64,000 nucleotides of DNA from Frateuria_A sp035943815 (GCF_035943815.1 NZ_DASZBU010000012.1:124001-188000); one strand, 5' to 3'; counted from the stretch's first letter, positions 23,894 through 30,186 are shown. Made by a program: numbers and translations. Notes: a model not told the origin generated them from the sequence alone.

Positions 23894-24217
23894 CCCAAAC
23901 CGCTGCACTAAGGACTGACATGCTGGAAGTGCTTGCGGTGTTGCCCATGCGGTTGCTGATTGTATGTCTGGCTCCAGCCTTGCCAGCGCCTCGGATGCCC
24001 AGTGGGCACGAACTGACCCGACAGGAAGCGCATCAGTCTCCGAAGAGATCATGGCAAACGTGACAAAGTCTGGATCACGCTCTTCGACCTCGACCTCCCA
24101 GCGAAGTGCGGTGAGCGAGTGGCAGCCTTCAAGAATGGGTACCTCGCCCGCGAGCATGCCCGCCGCGATCTCGGTGGCTCGCCGACGGACTGAAAGCACG
24201 TATTCGTCGTGTGTCAT
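23888..24217 (-). CDS. Cassette 10: DUF2489-like protein
   Basis: 109 residues without signal peptide. The pattern ILEGCHSLTALRWEVEVEERDPDF...ISSETDALPVG...AHWASEALARLEP looks like the DUF2489 family, a soluble cytoplasmic protein of unknown function known from several cassette arrays. The ATG follows attC 9 by 3 bp, and the TAA stop lies in the R'' box of attC 10, so the reading frame fills the cassette exactly. Family assignment is by eye. Confidence 0.7.
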   Translation of the reverse strand: MTHDEYVLSVRRRATEIAAGMLAGEVPILEGCHSLTALRWEVEVEERDPDFVTFAMISSETDALPVGSVRAHWASEALARLEPDIQSATAWATPQALPACQSLVQRFGA

Positions 24218-24220
24218 GCG

Positions 24221-24277
24221 GCCTAACGCCTGAGTTAAGCGGCGGCGAAGCCGTCCGCCTTGAACGAGATGTTAGGC
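24221..24277 (-). repeat. attC site 9
   Basis: 57-bp copy, R'' GCCTAAC and R' GTTAGGC on the minus strand. Belongs to cassette 9. Confidence 0.95.
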
Positions 24278-24568
24278 ACGCCGACGCGCCCAAGTGAGTG
24301 CTGCATACGCCAACACACCGTAAACAATGAACCCAAGGGAGATGCTAGCAAGGAAGGCAAGGAAGTTAAGGGGTGAGCCCTCGTAGACGGGGTGCGCTGC
24401 GGTGCCTATGTTGCCTAGTGGGGCGTAACTTTGAAGCAGCGTGTTTTGCCAGAACAAGGCGCTCGCGATTTTGGGAAAGCCGAAGGAGTCGGCCACGAAC
24501 GACAAGCCCATGAGCAGGCCCGTAGCGAACAGGCCAACGACGAATGCCACGAGGACGCGCTTGAGCAT
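24272..24568 (-). CDS. Cassette 9: small membrane protein
   Basis: 98 residues, with an N-terminal hydrophobic segment (about 5-25, VLVAFVVGLFATGLLMGLSFV) and a second near the C-terminus (about 68-92, LNFLAFLASISLGFIVYGVLAYAAL) ending in ARRRA. Between them is a 40-residue loop likely on the periplasmic side. The stop TAA is inside attC 9. Function unknown. Confidence 0.68.
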   Translation of the reverse strand: MLKRVLVAFVVGLFATGLLMGLSFVADSFGFPKIASALFWQNTLLQSYAPLGNIGTAAHPVYEGSPLNFLAFLASISLGFIVYGVLAYAALTWARRRA

Positions 24569-24578
24569 GGTTTTTGAT

Positions 24579-24635
24579 GCCTAACGCTGGAATTGAGCGG
24601 CGGCGAAGCCGTCCGCCTCGAATGAATTGTTAGCT
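24579..24635 (-). repeat. attC site 8 (variant boxes)
   Basis: 57 bp; on the minus strand R'' reads AGCTAAC and R' reads GTTAGGC. The R'' variant matches the start of its own cassette, which begins TTAGCT after attC 7: the signature of a mobile cassette that carries its own half-sites. Belongs to cassette 8. Confidence 0.95.
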
Positions 24636-25178
24636 ACCAACACGTGATTCCTCGAATCGGATCCTGGCGCCATCAATGAGCCGCATAAACGGGTCGCTTT
24701 GTCGCAGCCTGAGATCCGCCCAGAACGTGACTTCGCGTGCTTGTGCCGGAAGCTTTGCGAATGGGGCATTGACCGAAAAGGTAAAGCTCTTGGGATTGTT
24801 CGAAAGTACGAACCTTTGAAGCGCGGCCAGCTCATGTGCGCCACGTGGGCTAAGAGCCAACATATAGGTCAATACAGGGATGTCCGAGCTAAAGACACCA
24901 CCAGAGCGGGTGCCGGGCCCCACCTGCAGTGGCACAAGCCCCATCGCGGCCGATCGGGCGCCGGCGGGGCCAGAGAGGCTTAGCGTGAGCCGGGCTGCGG
25001 GGATGTTCAGCTCGTAGCCCGCAGGAACGGAGAGCCTCACTCGCACCTGCGTGGGATCCACCTGCGCGAGGTCACCTGGCGAGAGTGACGAAAGACTCAG
25101 CGCAGTGGACAGTGGAATTGATGCGCATCCGGCGCAGAGCAGTAATGCAGCGAAAACAAGAGCTACAACATTCCTCAT
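24630..25178 (-). CDS. Cassette 8: lipoprotein of unknown function
   Basis: 182 residues with lipobox LCAGC (Cys at about 18), the longest lipoprotein of the array. After the anchor comes a Ser/Leu-rich linker, then a beta-rich domain with RVRLSVPAGYELNIPAARLTLSLSG, suggesting an immunoglobulin-like or beta-sandwich fold. The TAA stop lies in the variant R'' box of attC 8. It should be exported and membrane-anchored. No known family recognised. Confidence 0.65.
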   Translation of the reverse strand: MRNVVALVFAALLLCAGCASIPLSTALSLSSLSPGDLAQVDPTQVRVRLSVPAGYELNIPAARLTLSLSGPAGARSAAMGLVPLQVGPGTRSGGVFSSDIPVLTYMLALSPRGAHELAALQRFVLSNNPKSFTFSVNAPFAKLPAQAREVTFWADLRLRQSDPFMRLIDGARIRFEESRVGS

Positions 25179-25191
25179 GGCTATCCTTGGC

Positions 25192-25308
25192 AGCTAACGC
25201 CTTGGTTAACCGGCGCCGGAGCACGAAGTGCGGAGGGTACCGACATGGGCCATGAGAATGCCGAAGGCATTGCCCATGTTGGCGTCCGCGTTGAACCCCC
25301 AGTTAGGC
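25192..25308 (-). repeat. attC site 7 (long, 117 bp)
   Basis: Boxes are GCCTAAC (R'') and GTTAGCT (R') on the minus strand. Between the usual outer arms it has an extended stem with internal complementary blocks (catgggc / gcccatg and aatgcc / ggcatt), so the total folds into a long hairpin like VCR-type attC sites. It belongs to the decayed cassette 7. Size and core differ from the 57-bp family, implying a different source array. Confidence 0.9.
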
Positions 25309-26143
25309 ATTTTTCCCTCTACTTTCGTAATAGTTCACCCGAGCTTTAGTTGCCAACTCAGATAGCGGCTGTAAGGAAAGAACTTGAGCGCATACGTGAA
25401 CCAATGATTCAAGCGTGAAGCTGATGAGTTTCAAAACATGCCGTAGTTCTGCTCTTCAGAAGATCGCCAAGTCTTCTGGCGACTTTAATGGCCTGCCTGG
25501 CTCCATTGCTCCCCAAGAGAACAGTGTTCCGTACAAGGTTCCATGAGCGATTTCGGACGCATGTCTATACAGAAGCAACCCAAAGGCCAAGCCCTTCGCA
25601 GCTTCGTTGCCGAATGTCTGGTAAATGGCCTCAAGGCGTTGCTGAACGTTCTCGGGTGTCCACGATGTTATTTCTCGACCAGACTTGGAAGTAAATCCTG
25701 CAAGATCCAGAGCTTATGCTCTGGATCTTGCAGGATTTCTTCAGCTCCTGAGACCTTGAACTCAAACAGTTGAGAGCCCGCTATCTCTATGCGTCTCACA
25801 AGGTTGCGAAGCGCTTTCTGTTTCGCATGAATGTTGGCTCGTTTTGTGAGCTCAGCTGGTGAAGTAAGTAGGAAGCATGCATTTATCGAGGTTTCATAGA
25901 TCACTCTTGAAATGACGTATGAGTCACGCAGCGCTTGTATTCTCGCCAGAGTTCGTAGAGAGGATACCGACTCCTCAATCGAATCGAGTAATGGGTAGAG
26001 CGCGCCAACTTTGCTAGAGCCAGCGTCTTTGGCTGCTTCGCTGACTTCACTAAGGCGGCAGTAACCTTATCGAAGTAGCTCCACTCCGGCCATGCGGATA
26101 CTGGGATGTCTGTTTCTACGGATGACACGTCGCTCATTGCCAA
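25303..26143 (-). pseudogene. Cassette 7: decayed DUF5677-like gene with frameshifts and a stop codon
   Basis: Three reading frames together cover one protein on the minus strand. Frame 1 (from ATG 26143) gives MAMSDVSSVETDIPVSAWPE and continues to about 26060; a shift near there moves to LSEVSEAAKDAGSSKVGALY, then LLDSIEESVSSLRTLAR, SRVIYETSINACFLLTSPAE, ending at TAA near 25668. A further shift leads to TPENVQQRLEAIYQTFGNEA and LLLYRHASEIAHGTLYGTL, then TGA at 25456-25458, after which the same frame continues (RAELRHVLKLISFTLESLVH) to a TAA in attC 7. The TGA would be CGA by one transition. The pattern, including YETS...TSPAE...KALRN and YR-SE-AHGT, resembles DUF5677. A 42-bp perfect palindrome sits at the second break. 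Confidence 0.7.
25693..25738. repeat. Perfect palindrome, 21-bp arms, 4-bp loop
   Basis: Left arm 25693-25713 (aaatcctgcaagatccagagc) and right arm 25718-25738 are exact reverse complements, separated by TTAT. It lies inside the broken cassette 7 gene, exactly where the reading frame changes. It looks like an inverted duplication of about 20 bp of coding sequence. The cassette has no T-run after it, so a terminator role is unlikely. Confidence 0.9.
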
Positions 26144-26147
26144 AGAT

Positions 26148-26204
26148 GCCTAACGCTGGAGTTAAGCGGCGGCGAAGCCGTCCGCCTTGAACGAGTTGTT
26201 AGGC
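26148..26204 (-). repeat. attC site 6
   Basis: 57-bp consensus copy with R'' GCCTAAC and R' GTTAGGC on the minus strand. Belongs to cassette 6, whose gene takes its stop from it. Confidence 0.95.
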
Positions 26205-26627
26205 GCGACTTTCGACCTTGGCGCGGAACAACAAGCTGACAAGTTCGAGCCCTACGAGTATGCCAAGCGCCATGACCATAGGCACCAGGGCTTCAAGGTA
26301 GAAAGGCACATGCGAGAACACGAGGCGAAGCAAAAGTACCAACCCCTGAGCCAGGCAAACGTAGGCACCCAAGTGGAAGAACTGCATTGGCTGGCGGAAG
26401 TTGAGGGGATTCGATCGCCATGAAGGGCGCAACCATTGCTTTGCCGAAAAGGGATTGGCTGCCTGTAGCCCGAGAACAAGCACCATGCCGACAGAGCACC
26501 CGCCAAAGATTGCCAGCAAAGCAACCCAACCAATAGGTGGGTGCGCCAAAGGGTGGAGCGGTGCAAAAAGCTCGCCGGCTGCCGCCGTGAGCATGATGAC
26601 CCACCGCACTACTACCCAGATGCTCAT
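26199..26627 (-). CDS. Cassette 6: four-TM membrane protein
   Basis: 142 residues with about four hydrophobic segments (WVVVRWVIMLTAAAG, WVALLAIFGGCSVGMVLVLG, YVCLAQGLVLLLRLVF, and VPMVMALGILVGLELVSLLF) and a short positively charged tail. The TAA stop comes from the R'' box of attC 6, and the ATG lies 10 bp after attC 5. Unknown function; likely inner membrane. Confidence 0.68.
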   Translation of the reverse strand: MSIWVVVRWVIMLTAAAGELFAPLHPLAHPPIGWVALLAIFGGCSVGMVLVLGLQAANPFSAKQWLRPSWRSNPLNFRQPMQFFHLGAYVCLAQGLVLLLRLVFSHVPFYLEALVPMVMALGILVGLELVSLLFRAKVESRA

Positions 26628-26637
26628 GCTTTTCGGT

Positions 26638-26700
26638 GCCTAACGCTGGAGTTAAGCGGCGCGCGGCTTTTCGCGCGTCCGCTTGGACGAATGGTTAGGG
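26638..26700 (-). repeat. attC site 5 (variant, 63 bp)
   Basis: R'' CCCTAAC and R' GTTAGGC on the minus strand; the hairpin core differs from the consensus (gcgcggcttttcgcgcgtccgc). The R'' variant CCCTAAC matches the start of cassette 5, which begins TTAGGG after attC 4. Also encodes the tail of the cassette 5 protein. Confidence 0.93.
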
Positions 26701-27107
26701 CCGCTGCCATGCAGGGCCCGAACGCGGTTGCGTGCGAACAGGTGAGTTGCAATTGCTACTGGAGCGCCAAACATGATTAGCACAGTACCCCATTCATTTG
26801 CGACGGCTAGAGTAACGGCTCCGGGTGCTACGCCGATTGCGACAGCCCCGAGCCAGGTGGCACGACCTTGCATGGCAAGAGCCGCATAGGCGGGAGCCCC
26901 CCAAAGCAGGGCCGGTACGAGGCCAAACAAAACTGCGGGAACCGAGAAACCAAGCGCGGCCCCCAGGCTGGGCCACAAAGCTTGTGCATCGCCCGATTCG
27001 AGCTGTCCATAGAGGCCGAAGATAAGGCTGCCGGCAAAAGCGCCGACCGGCAGGCCTGCCAAGGTCGCTAGCAGTGAATACGCAAGGTAGCGACCAAATT
27101 GCACCAT
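26652..27107 (-). CDS. Cassette 5: four-TM membrane protein whose tail is encoded by its attC
   Basis: 151 residues with four to five hydrophobic segments (YLAYSLLATLAGLPVGAFAG, LGFSVPAVLFGLVPALLWG, WLGAVAIGVAPGAVTLAVA, GTVLIMFGAPVAIATHLFA). Reading continues through the R'' box of attC 5 and stops inside the attC, so the last residues, NHSSKRTREKPRAA, are translated from the recombination site. The tail is strongly basic and, by the positive-inside tendency, probably cytoplasmic. Function unknown. Confidence 0.68.
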   Translation of the reverse strand: MVQFGRYLAYSLLATLAGLPVGAFAGSLIFGLYGQLESGDAQALWPSLGAALGFSVPAVLFGLVPALLWGAPAYAALAMQGRATWLGAVAIGVAPGAVTLAVANEWGTVLIMFGAPVAIATHLFARNRVRALHGSGPNHSSKRTREKPRAA

Positions 27108-27110
27108 AGG

Positions 27111-27167
27111 CCCTAACGCTTGAGTTAAGCGGCGGCGCAGCCGTCCGCCTTGAACGAGTAGTTAGAG
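27111..27167 (-). repeat. attC site 4 (variant boxes)
   Basis: 57 bp; R'' CTCTAAC and R' GTTAGGG on the minus strand. The R'' variant matches the beginning of cassette 4 (TTAGAG after attC 3), and R' belongs to the neighbouring cassette 5, as expected for inserted cassettes. Confidence 0.95.
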
Positions 27168-27178
27168 CGCACTGCCAC

Positions 27179-27469
27179 TCACAGCATGCTCAAGATAACA
27201 GCGATTGCAGGCAGGAAGCCGAGCGCTGCGCAAACACTTGCACGAACTTTGGCTGCAGTAAAACTAAAGCCGGATAGACAGAGGGCGGCGAGGATACACA
27301 CAACACCGACGCCAAGTACTGCAAGTGACAGATGCCGAGCAGCTTCGATTTGTGCGCGCGGAACGGATGGTGACGGGTCGCCGAGTTGCGACATCACGCC
27401 ATAGAAGGCTAGCAGCCAACCGGCCACAACGAGAACCAAAGCCAGATTTGCCGCCGTAGTCTGCTTCAT
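27179..27469 (-). CDS. Cassette 4: three-TM membrane protein
   Basis: 96 residues with three hydrophobic segments (LALVLVVAGWLLAFYGVM, LSLAVLGVGVVCILAALCLSG, SVCAALGFLPAIAVILSML). It starts close to the cassette boundary (ATG 27469) and stops before its attC. Function unknown; inner membrane location inferred from hydrophobicity. Confidence 0.65.
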   Translation of the reverse strand: MKQTTAANLALVLVVAGWLLAFYGVMSQLGDPSPSVPRAQIEAARHLSLAVLGVGVVCILAALCLSGFSFTAAKVRASVCAALGFLPAIAVILSML

Positions 27470-27472
27470 GCG

Positions 27473-27529
27473 CTCTAACGCCTGAGTTAAGCGGCGGCGA
27501 AGCCGTCCGCCTTGAACGAGTTGTTAGGC
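27473..27529 (-). repeat. attC site 3
   Basis: 57 bp; R'' GCCTAAC and R' GTTAGAG on the minus strand. The R' end belongs to cassette 4, which carries the matching CTCTAAC in attC 4. Confidence 0.95.
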
Positions 27530-27535
27530 TGCGGC

Positions 27536-27898
27536 CTACTTTGTGACATGGGAGCTAAGCACTTTTTGCACGTCCGGGGAAGCTCGATTTTCGCGGACTA
27601 GTTTGTCGAGCAGCGACTTGGGTATAGAGAAGGTGTCCGTTTGAGGCATTTGCTTCCAGTACGGATCATGTTTGGCCTTGAGCATGATCCAAGTGCGTCC
27701 TTCGGTGCTTGGAAGTGCCAACAGTTCATAACCCTGCATCGTGCGGATTTCTGGACCAGAGATTGGCTGATTTCGATAAGTGACCTCGGCGCCCTGCAAG
27801 GCCGCGTACTCGGCTTTACTGCCGAGCGACTCTGGGCCACTGCACGCCACAATGAGGCTGAGAAGAGCAACTAGTAAGGCCAGACAGACTGATTTCAT
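27536..27898 (-). CDS. Cassette 3: small lipoprotein
   Basis: 120 residues with a lipoprotein signal (lipobox LIVAC, Cys at about 19). The mature part has a charged, mixed alpha/beta look (KAEYAALQGAEVTYRNQPIS, RTWIMLKAKHDPYWKQM) with no recognised domain. It should be exported and attached to a membrane. The gene fills the cassette; AGCAA precedes the ATG only weakly. Function unknown. Confidence 0.65.
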   Translation of the reverse strand: MKSVCLALLVALLSLIVACSGPESLGSKAEYAALQGAEVTYRNQPISGPEIRTMQGYELLALPSTEGRTWIMLKAKHDPYWKQMPQTDTFSIPKSLLDKLVRENRASPDVQKVLSSHVTK

Positions 27899-27901
27899 GA
27901 T

Positions 27902-27958
27902 GCCTAACGCTGGAGTTAAGCGGCGGCGTAGCCGTCCGCCTTGAACGAAATGTTAGAC
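27902..27958 (-). repeat. attC site 2 (variant boxes)
   Basis: 57 bp; R'' GTCTAAC and R' GTTAGGC on the minus strand. The R'' variant matches the start of cassette 2 (TTAGAC after attC 1). The TAA stop of the cassette 2 gene is inside the R'' box. Confidence 0.95.
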
Positions 27959-28162
27959 GTGCTGAAGCGCCATGATGAGAACGCCGACGAAGCCAACCGA
28001 TGAGCCGCCGACCCACAGAGCGACACCAGGAGGCGTGAGGTACTTGCTGGCACGCCACACCGGACCAAAGAACAGGAATGAAACCCCAGGTTGGCGGAAA
28101 AATATGAACCCGGAAAAACTCTGTACAAGGCCTGCGAGCACCAATGCGATTCCAATATTCAC
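27953..28162 (-). CDS. Cassette 2: small membrane protein, GTG start
   Basis: 69 residues. The frame is open back to 28216, through attC 1, but GTG at 28160-28162, preceded by AGGGAG 5-6 bp upstream, is the likely start. Two hydrophobic segments are seen (IGIALVLAGLVQSFSGFIFF and VALWVGGSSVGFVGVLIMAL) around a loop with aromatic and basic residues. The TAA stop is provided by attC 2. Function unknown. Confidence 0.62.
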   Translation of the reverse strand: MNIGIALVLAGLVQSFSGFIFFRQPGVSFLFFGPVWRASKYLTPPGVALWVGGSSVGFVGVLIMALQHV

Positions 28163-28179
28163 TTGAAGCTCCCTGTGAC

Positions 28180-28273
28180 GTCTAACGTCTAAGCTAAGCG
28201 GCCGTGCGGGCCGCAACGCATGATTGCACGGGAAACTTCCTCCCGCACGGTCCGCTTGAGCGCCTAGTTAGGC
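28180..28273 (-). repeat. attC site 1 (long, 94 bp)
   Basis: R'' GCCTAAC and R' GTTAGAC on the minus strand. The core has an extended stem (gccgtgcggg / cccgcacgg) with a long loop, unlike the 57-bp family, pointing to a different origin for cassette 1, the attI-proximal cassette. Confidence 0.9.
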
Positions 28274-28277
28274 CGCT

Positions 28278-29006
28278 CTACATGAACTTTCGCTTCTTGA
28301 AAACGCGCACATCCTCGGCTGACAGAGAGAACCATTCGCCGTTTGTGCATTTGGCCTTGAAACGATTGTGCCAGTAGACCTCAATGCCACTTGGATCATC
28401 GGTGCGAATGACATGAACCGGCTTGAGCTTCTCCGGGAGCTGCAGCTCTATCTCGCGGTGACGGCGGGGAACGGAAAATGTCTTGCCGATCTTGAAATGC
28501 TTGCCCATTTTCACCAAGTAGACAAAGCCTTCGACAGCTTCCGTTGCGGGAGGTGGTTGACCCAATGTTGAGTCTTCTACATTGAGCTCTGCCTCGATAA
28601 GTGGCAGAAGCGTCGCATAGAGCGGATCGGATGAGCAGTGCTCATACAACTTGCTTAGCAGTTGGGCCTTTGTGCCAAAACGCGCATAGGTCTTATCGTT
28701 AGGAAACGTTGGATCGGTGCGTTTCCGTAGGCGAATCTCGCTATATACAGGAAGGCGACCGAGCTCAATTGCGAGACCAGCGAAGCGATCGAGGAGAACG
28801 GAGTCTTCGCGGCCTTCGTTCAATTTGTTGGGGCCGAAGCCAGCGTCCTTAAGCACTTCATTCCAGCGCGCCCAAAAGCGACCGCGCCAGTCGGATTCTC
28901 TGATGCCCGTCTCCCCAAGGAAAGCCAGGCGACCAAGCGGCTTCCCGCCATTTGCTGCGGCCGTCCGTTTGATCTCCGCAAGAATGTGATCGCGAGTAAA
29001 GCTCAT
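28278..29006 (-). CDS. Cassette 1: GIY-YIG/T5orf172-type protein with two homing-endonuclease-associated repeats
   Basis: Start chosen at ATG 29006, 6 bp inside the attI junction; 242 residues. The N-terminal half has two similar about 55-residue modules (ILAEIKRTAAANGGKPLGRL..., then LLDRFAGLAIELGRLPVYSE...) that look like homing-endonuclease-associated repeats, probable DNA-binding modules. The C-terminal about 90 residues (GFVYLVKMGKHFKIGKT, then RRHREIELQLPEKL, IRTDDPSGIEVYWHNRF, NGEWFSLSAEDV) match the GIY-YIG-like T5orf172/Mug113 domain. The Tyr/Lys/Glu layout suggests a nuclease. Being next to attI it is likely the most recently inserted cassette and the best expressed. A role in defence or DNA processing is possible but unproven. 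Confidence 0.7.
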   Translation of the reverse strand: MSFTRDHILAEIKRTAAANGGKPLGRLAFLGETGIRESDWRGRFWARWNEVLKDAGFGPNKLNEGREDSVLLDRFAGLAIELGRLPVYSEIRLRKRTDPTFPNDKTYARFGTKAQLLSKLYEHCSSDPLYATLLPLIEAELNVEDSTLGQPPPATEAVEGFVYLVKMGKHFKIGKTFSVPRRHREIELQLPEKLKPVHVIRTDDPSGIEVYWHNRFKAKCTNGEWFSLSAEDVRVFKKRKFM

Positions 29007-29011
29007 AAGAG

Positions 29012-29100
29012 GCCTAACGCTAAGTAGACCCCAAACCGGGGCATATGCGCCGATGGTGGGGTAGCCGTCGTGCACGCGTCAAGGAAGAAAAACCTACACG
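29012..29100 (-). other. attI region and integrase-array intergenic segment
   Basis: The minus strand reads ...TAGCGTTAGGC immediately before cassette 1 (29012-29020), the expected core GTTRRRY recombination point of attI. The opposite strand runs to intI at 29179. I looked for a cassette promoter Pc pointing leftward; TTGACG at 29077-29082 is a candidate -35 but no good -10 follows at 16-18 bp, so Pc is not assigned. The exact attI limits cannot be set from sequence alone. Confidence 0.6.
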
Positions 29101-29178
29101 CCATCAGGGGTTTGGCTCCTACCGCGACCGTGCTGCGTGGCCCACGCTGCCGGTACATATCTCACGGAACGAGGCCCT

Positions 29179-30186
29179 ATGTCTTATCCACCCGGAAATG
29201 GGGGAATAAACCGTACGGTTGAGGGCAGGCCGGCGCCGCGGTTGTTCGAGGAGGTGCGGCGGGTGTTGCGGCTGAAGCATTACAGCCTGCGCACGGAGGA
29301 GGTCTACCTCGGCTGGATCAGGCGCTTCGTGCTTGCCCACGGACGTCGCCATCCGCGCGACCTGGGCGCGGCGGAGGTCGAGGGTTTTCTTTCGGGGCTG
29401 GCGGTGCAGGGCAAGGTCTCGGCGAGCACGCAGAACCAGGCGCTCTCGGCGCTGTTGTTTCTCTACCGGCAGGTGCTGGGCATCGAGCTTCCATGGATGG
29501 AGGGCGTGGTGCGGGCCAAACGCCCGCAGCGCGTGCCGACGGTGCTTTCGCGCGAGGAAGTCACGCGCGTGCTGGCGTGCATGGAGGGGCGCCCATGGCT
29601 GCTCGCGAGCCTGCTTTACGGCACCGGGATGCGACTGATGGAGGCGCTGCGGTTGCGGGTGAAGGACGTGGACTTCGACCGCAAGGAGATCACCGTTCGT
29701 GACGGCAAGGGTGGGAAGGACCGCCACACCATGCTGCCGCGCGCGCTAGTCGAGCCGCTGCGGCGCGAGGTCGAGCGGGCGGCCGCCTTGCACTTCGCCG
29801 ACCTGGCTGCCGGCTTCGGAGCGGTTTGGCTGCCGCATGCGCTGGCGAGGAAGTATCCGAATGCGCCGCGGGAACTGGCCTGGCAATACGTGTTTCCGGC
29901 CCCGCGGCGCTCGCGCGATCCGCGCGATGGCATCGAGCGGCGGCACCATTTCGACGATGCCTTGCTCTCGCGGGCACTCAAGCGCGCTTGCCTGGATGCG
30001 GCCGTGGCCAAGCCGGTGAGCGCGCATACGTTGCGGCACTCGTTTGCCACGCATCTGCTGGAGGCCGGCCAGGACATCCGTACCGTGCAGGAGCTGCTGG
30101 GGCACAAGGACGTGGCGACCACGCAGATCTATACGCATGTGTTGAATCGGGGTGGGTTGGGGGTGGTCAGTCCGTTGGATCGGTAG
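29179..30186 (+). CDS. intI: Integron integrase (tyrosine recombinase)
   Basis: Start chosen at ATG 29179, a few bases after GAGG, giving 335 residues; an in-frame GTG at 29137 would add 14. The protein has an N-terminal SAM-like domain (VRRVLRLKHYSLRTEEVY, GWIRRFVLAH) and a catalytic domain with R152 (GTGMRLME), H283 and R286 (AHTLRHSF), H309 (LLGHKDV) and nucleophile Y318 (TQIYTHV). It contains the IntI-specific patch (about residues 215-275, ALARKYPNAPRELAWQYVFP then RSRDPRDG and ERRHHFDD) that separates integron integrases from XerC/D. All key residues are present, so it looks functional. It faces away from the array and shares the intergenic region with attI. Confidence 0.95.
   Translation: MSYPPGNGGINRTVEGRPAPRLFEEVRRVLRLKHYSLRTEEVYLGWIRRFVLAHGRRHPRDLGAAEVEGFLSGLAVQGKVSASTQNQALSALLFLYRQVLGIELPWMEGVVRAKRPQRVPTVLSREEVTRVLACMEGRPWLLASLLYGTGMRLMEALRLRVKDVDFDRKEITVRDGKGGKDRHTMLPRALVEPLRREVERAAALHFADLAAGFGAVWLPHALARKYPNAPRELAWQYVFPAPRRSRDPRDGIERRHHFDDALLSRALKRACLDAAVAKPVSAHTLRHSFATHLLEAGQDIRTVQELLGHKDVATTQIYTHVLNRGGLGVVSPLDR

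Larger units (their letters stand above)
21957..30186. mobile_element. Chromosomal integron: intI, attI and a 13-attC cassette array
   Basis: The element comprises intact intI (29179-30186, rightward), an attI point at 29012-29018, and 13 attC sites between 28273 and 22736, all in the same orientation, separating about 14 cassettes whose genes read leftward. Eleven attC sites are near-identical 56-63-bp copies; two are longer (94 and 117 bp). High similarity among attC sites and many cassettes of unknown function are the hallmarks of sedentary chromosomal integrons rather than resistance integrons. No antibiotic-resistance gene, transposon ends or 3' conserved segment are present. The left limit is uncertain: the last clean attC is at 22736-22792, then a transposase remnant and a lone GCCTAAC mark a decayed end. 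It sits between an oxidoreductase gene and mfd. Confidence 0.93.

Noticed and set aside
25693..25738. Palindrome as a transcription terminator
   Set aside because: No T-run on either strand and it lies inside coding sequence of a broken gene.
25488..25773. Two + strand open frames in the cassette 7 region
   Set aside because: They oppose the cassette orientation and overlap the reconstructed DUF5677-like gene; no protein features.
22736..28273. Regularly spaced near-identical about 57-bp repeats could suggest a CRISPR array
   Set aside because: Spacers are 250-840 bp and coding, repeats carry GCCTAAC/GTTAGGC boxes and hairpin cores, and intI is adjacent: these are attC sites. No cas genes are seen.
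29077..29082. TTGACG as the -35 box of the cassette promoter Pc
   Set aside because: No acceptable -10 box at 16-18 bp spacing on the minus strand; needs transcript mapping.
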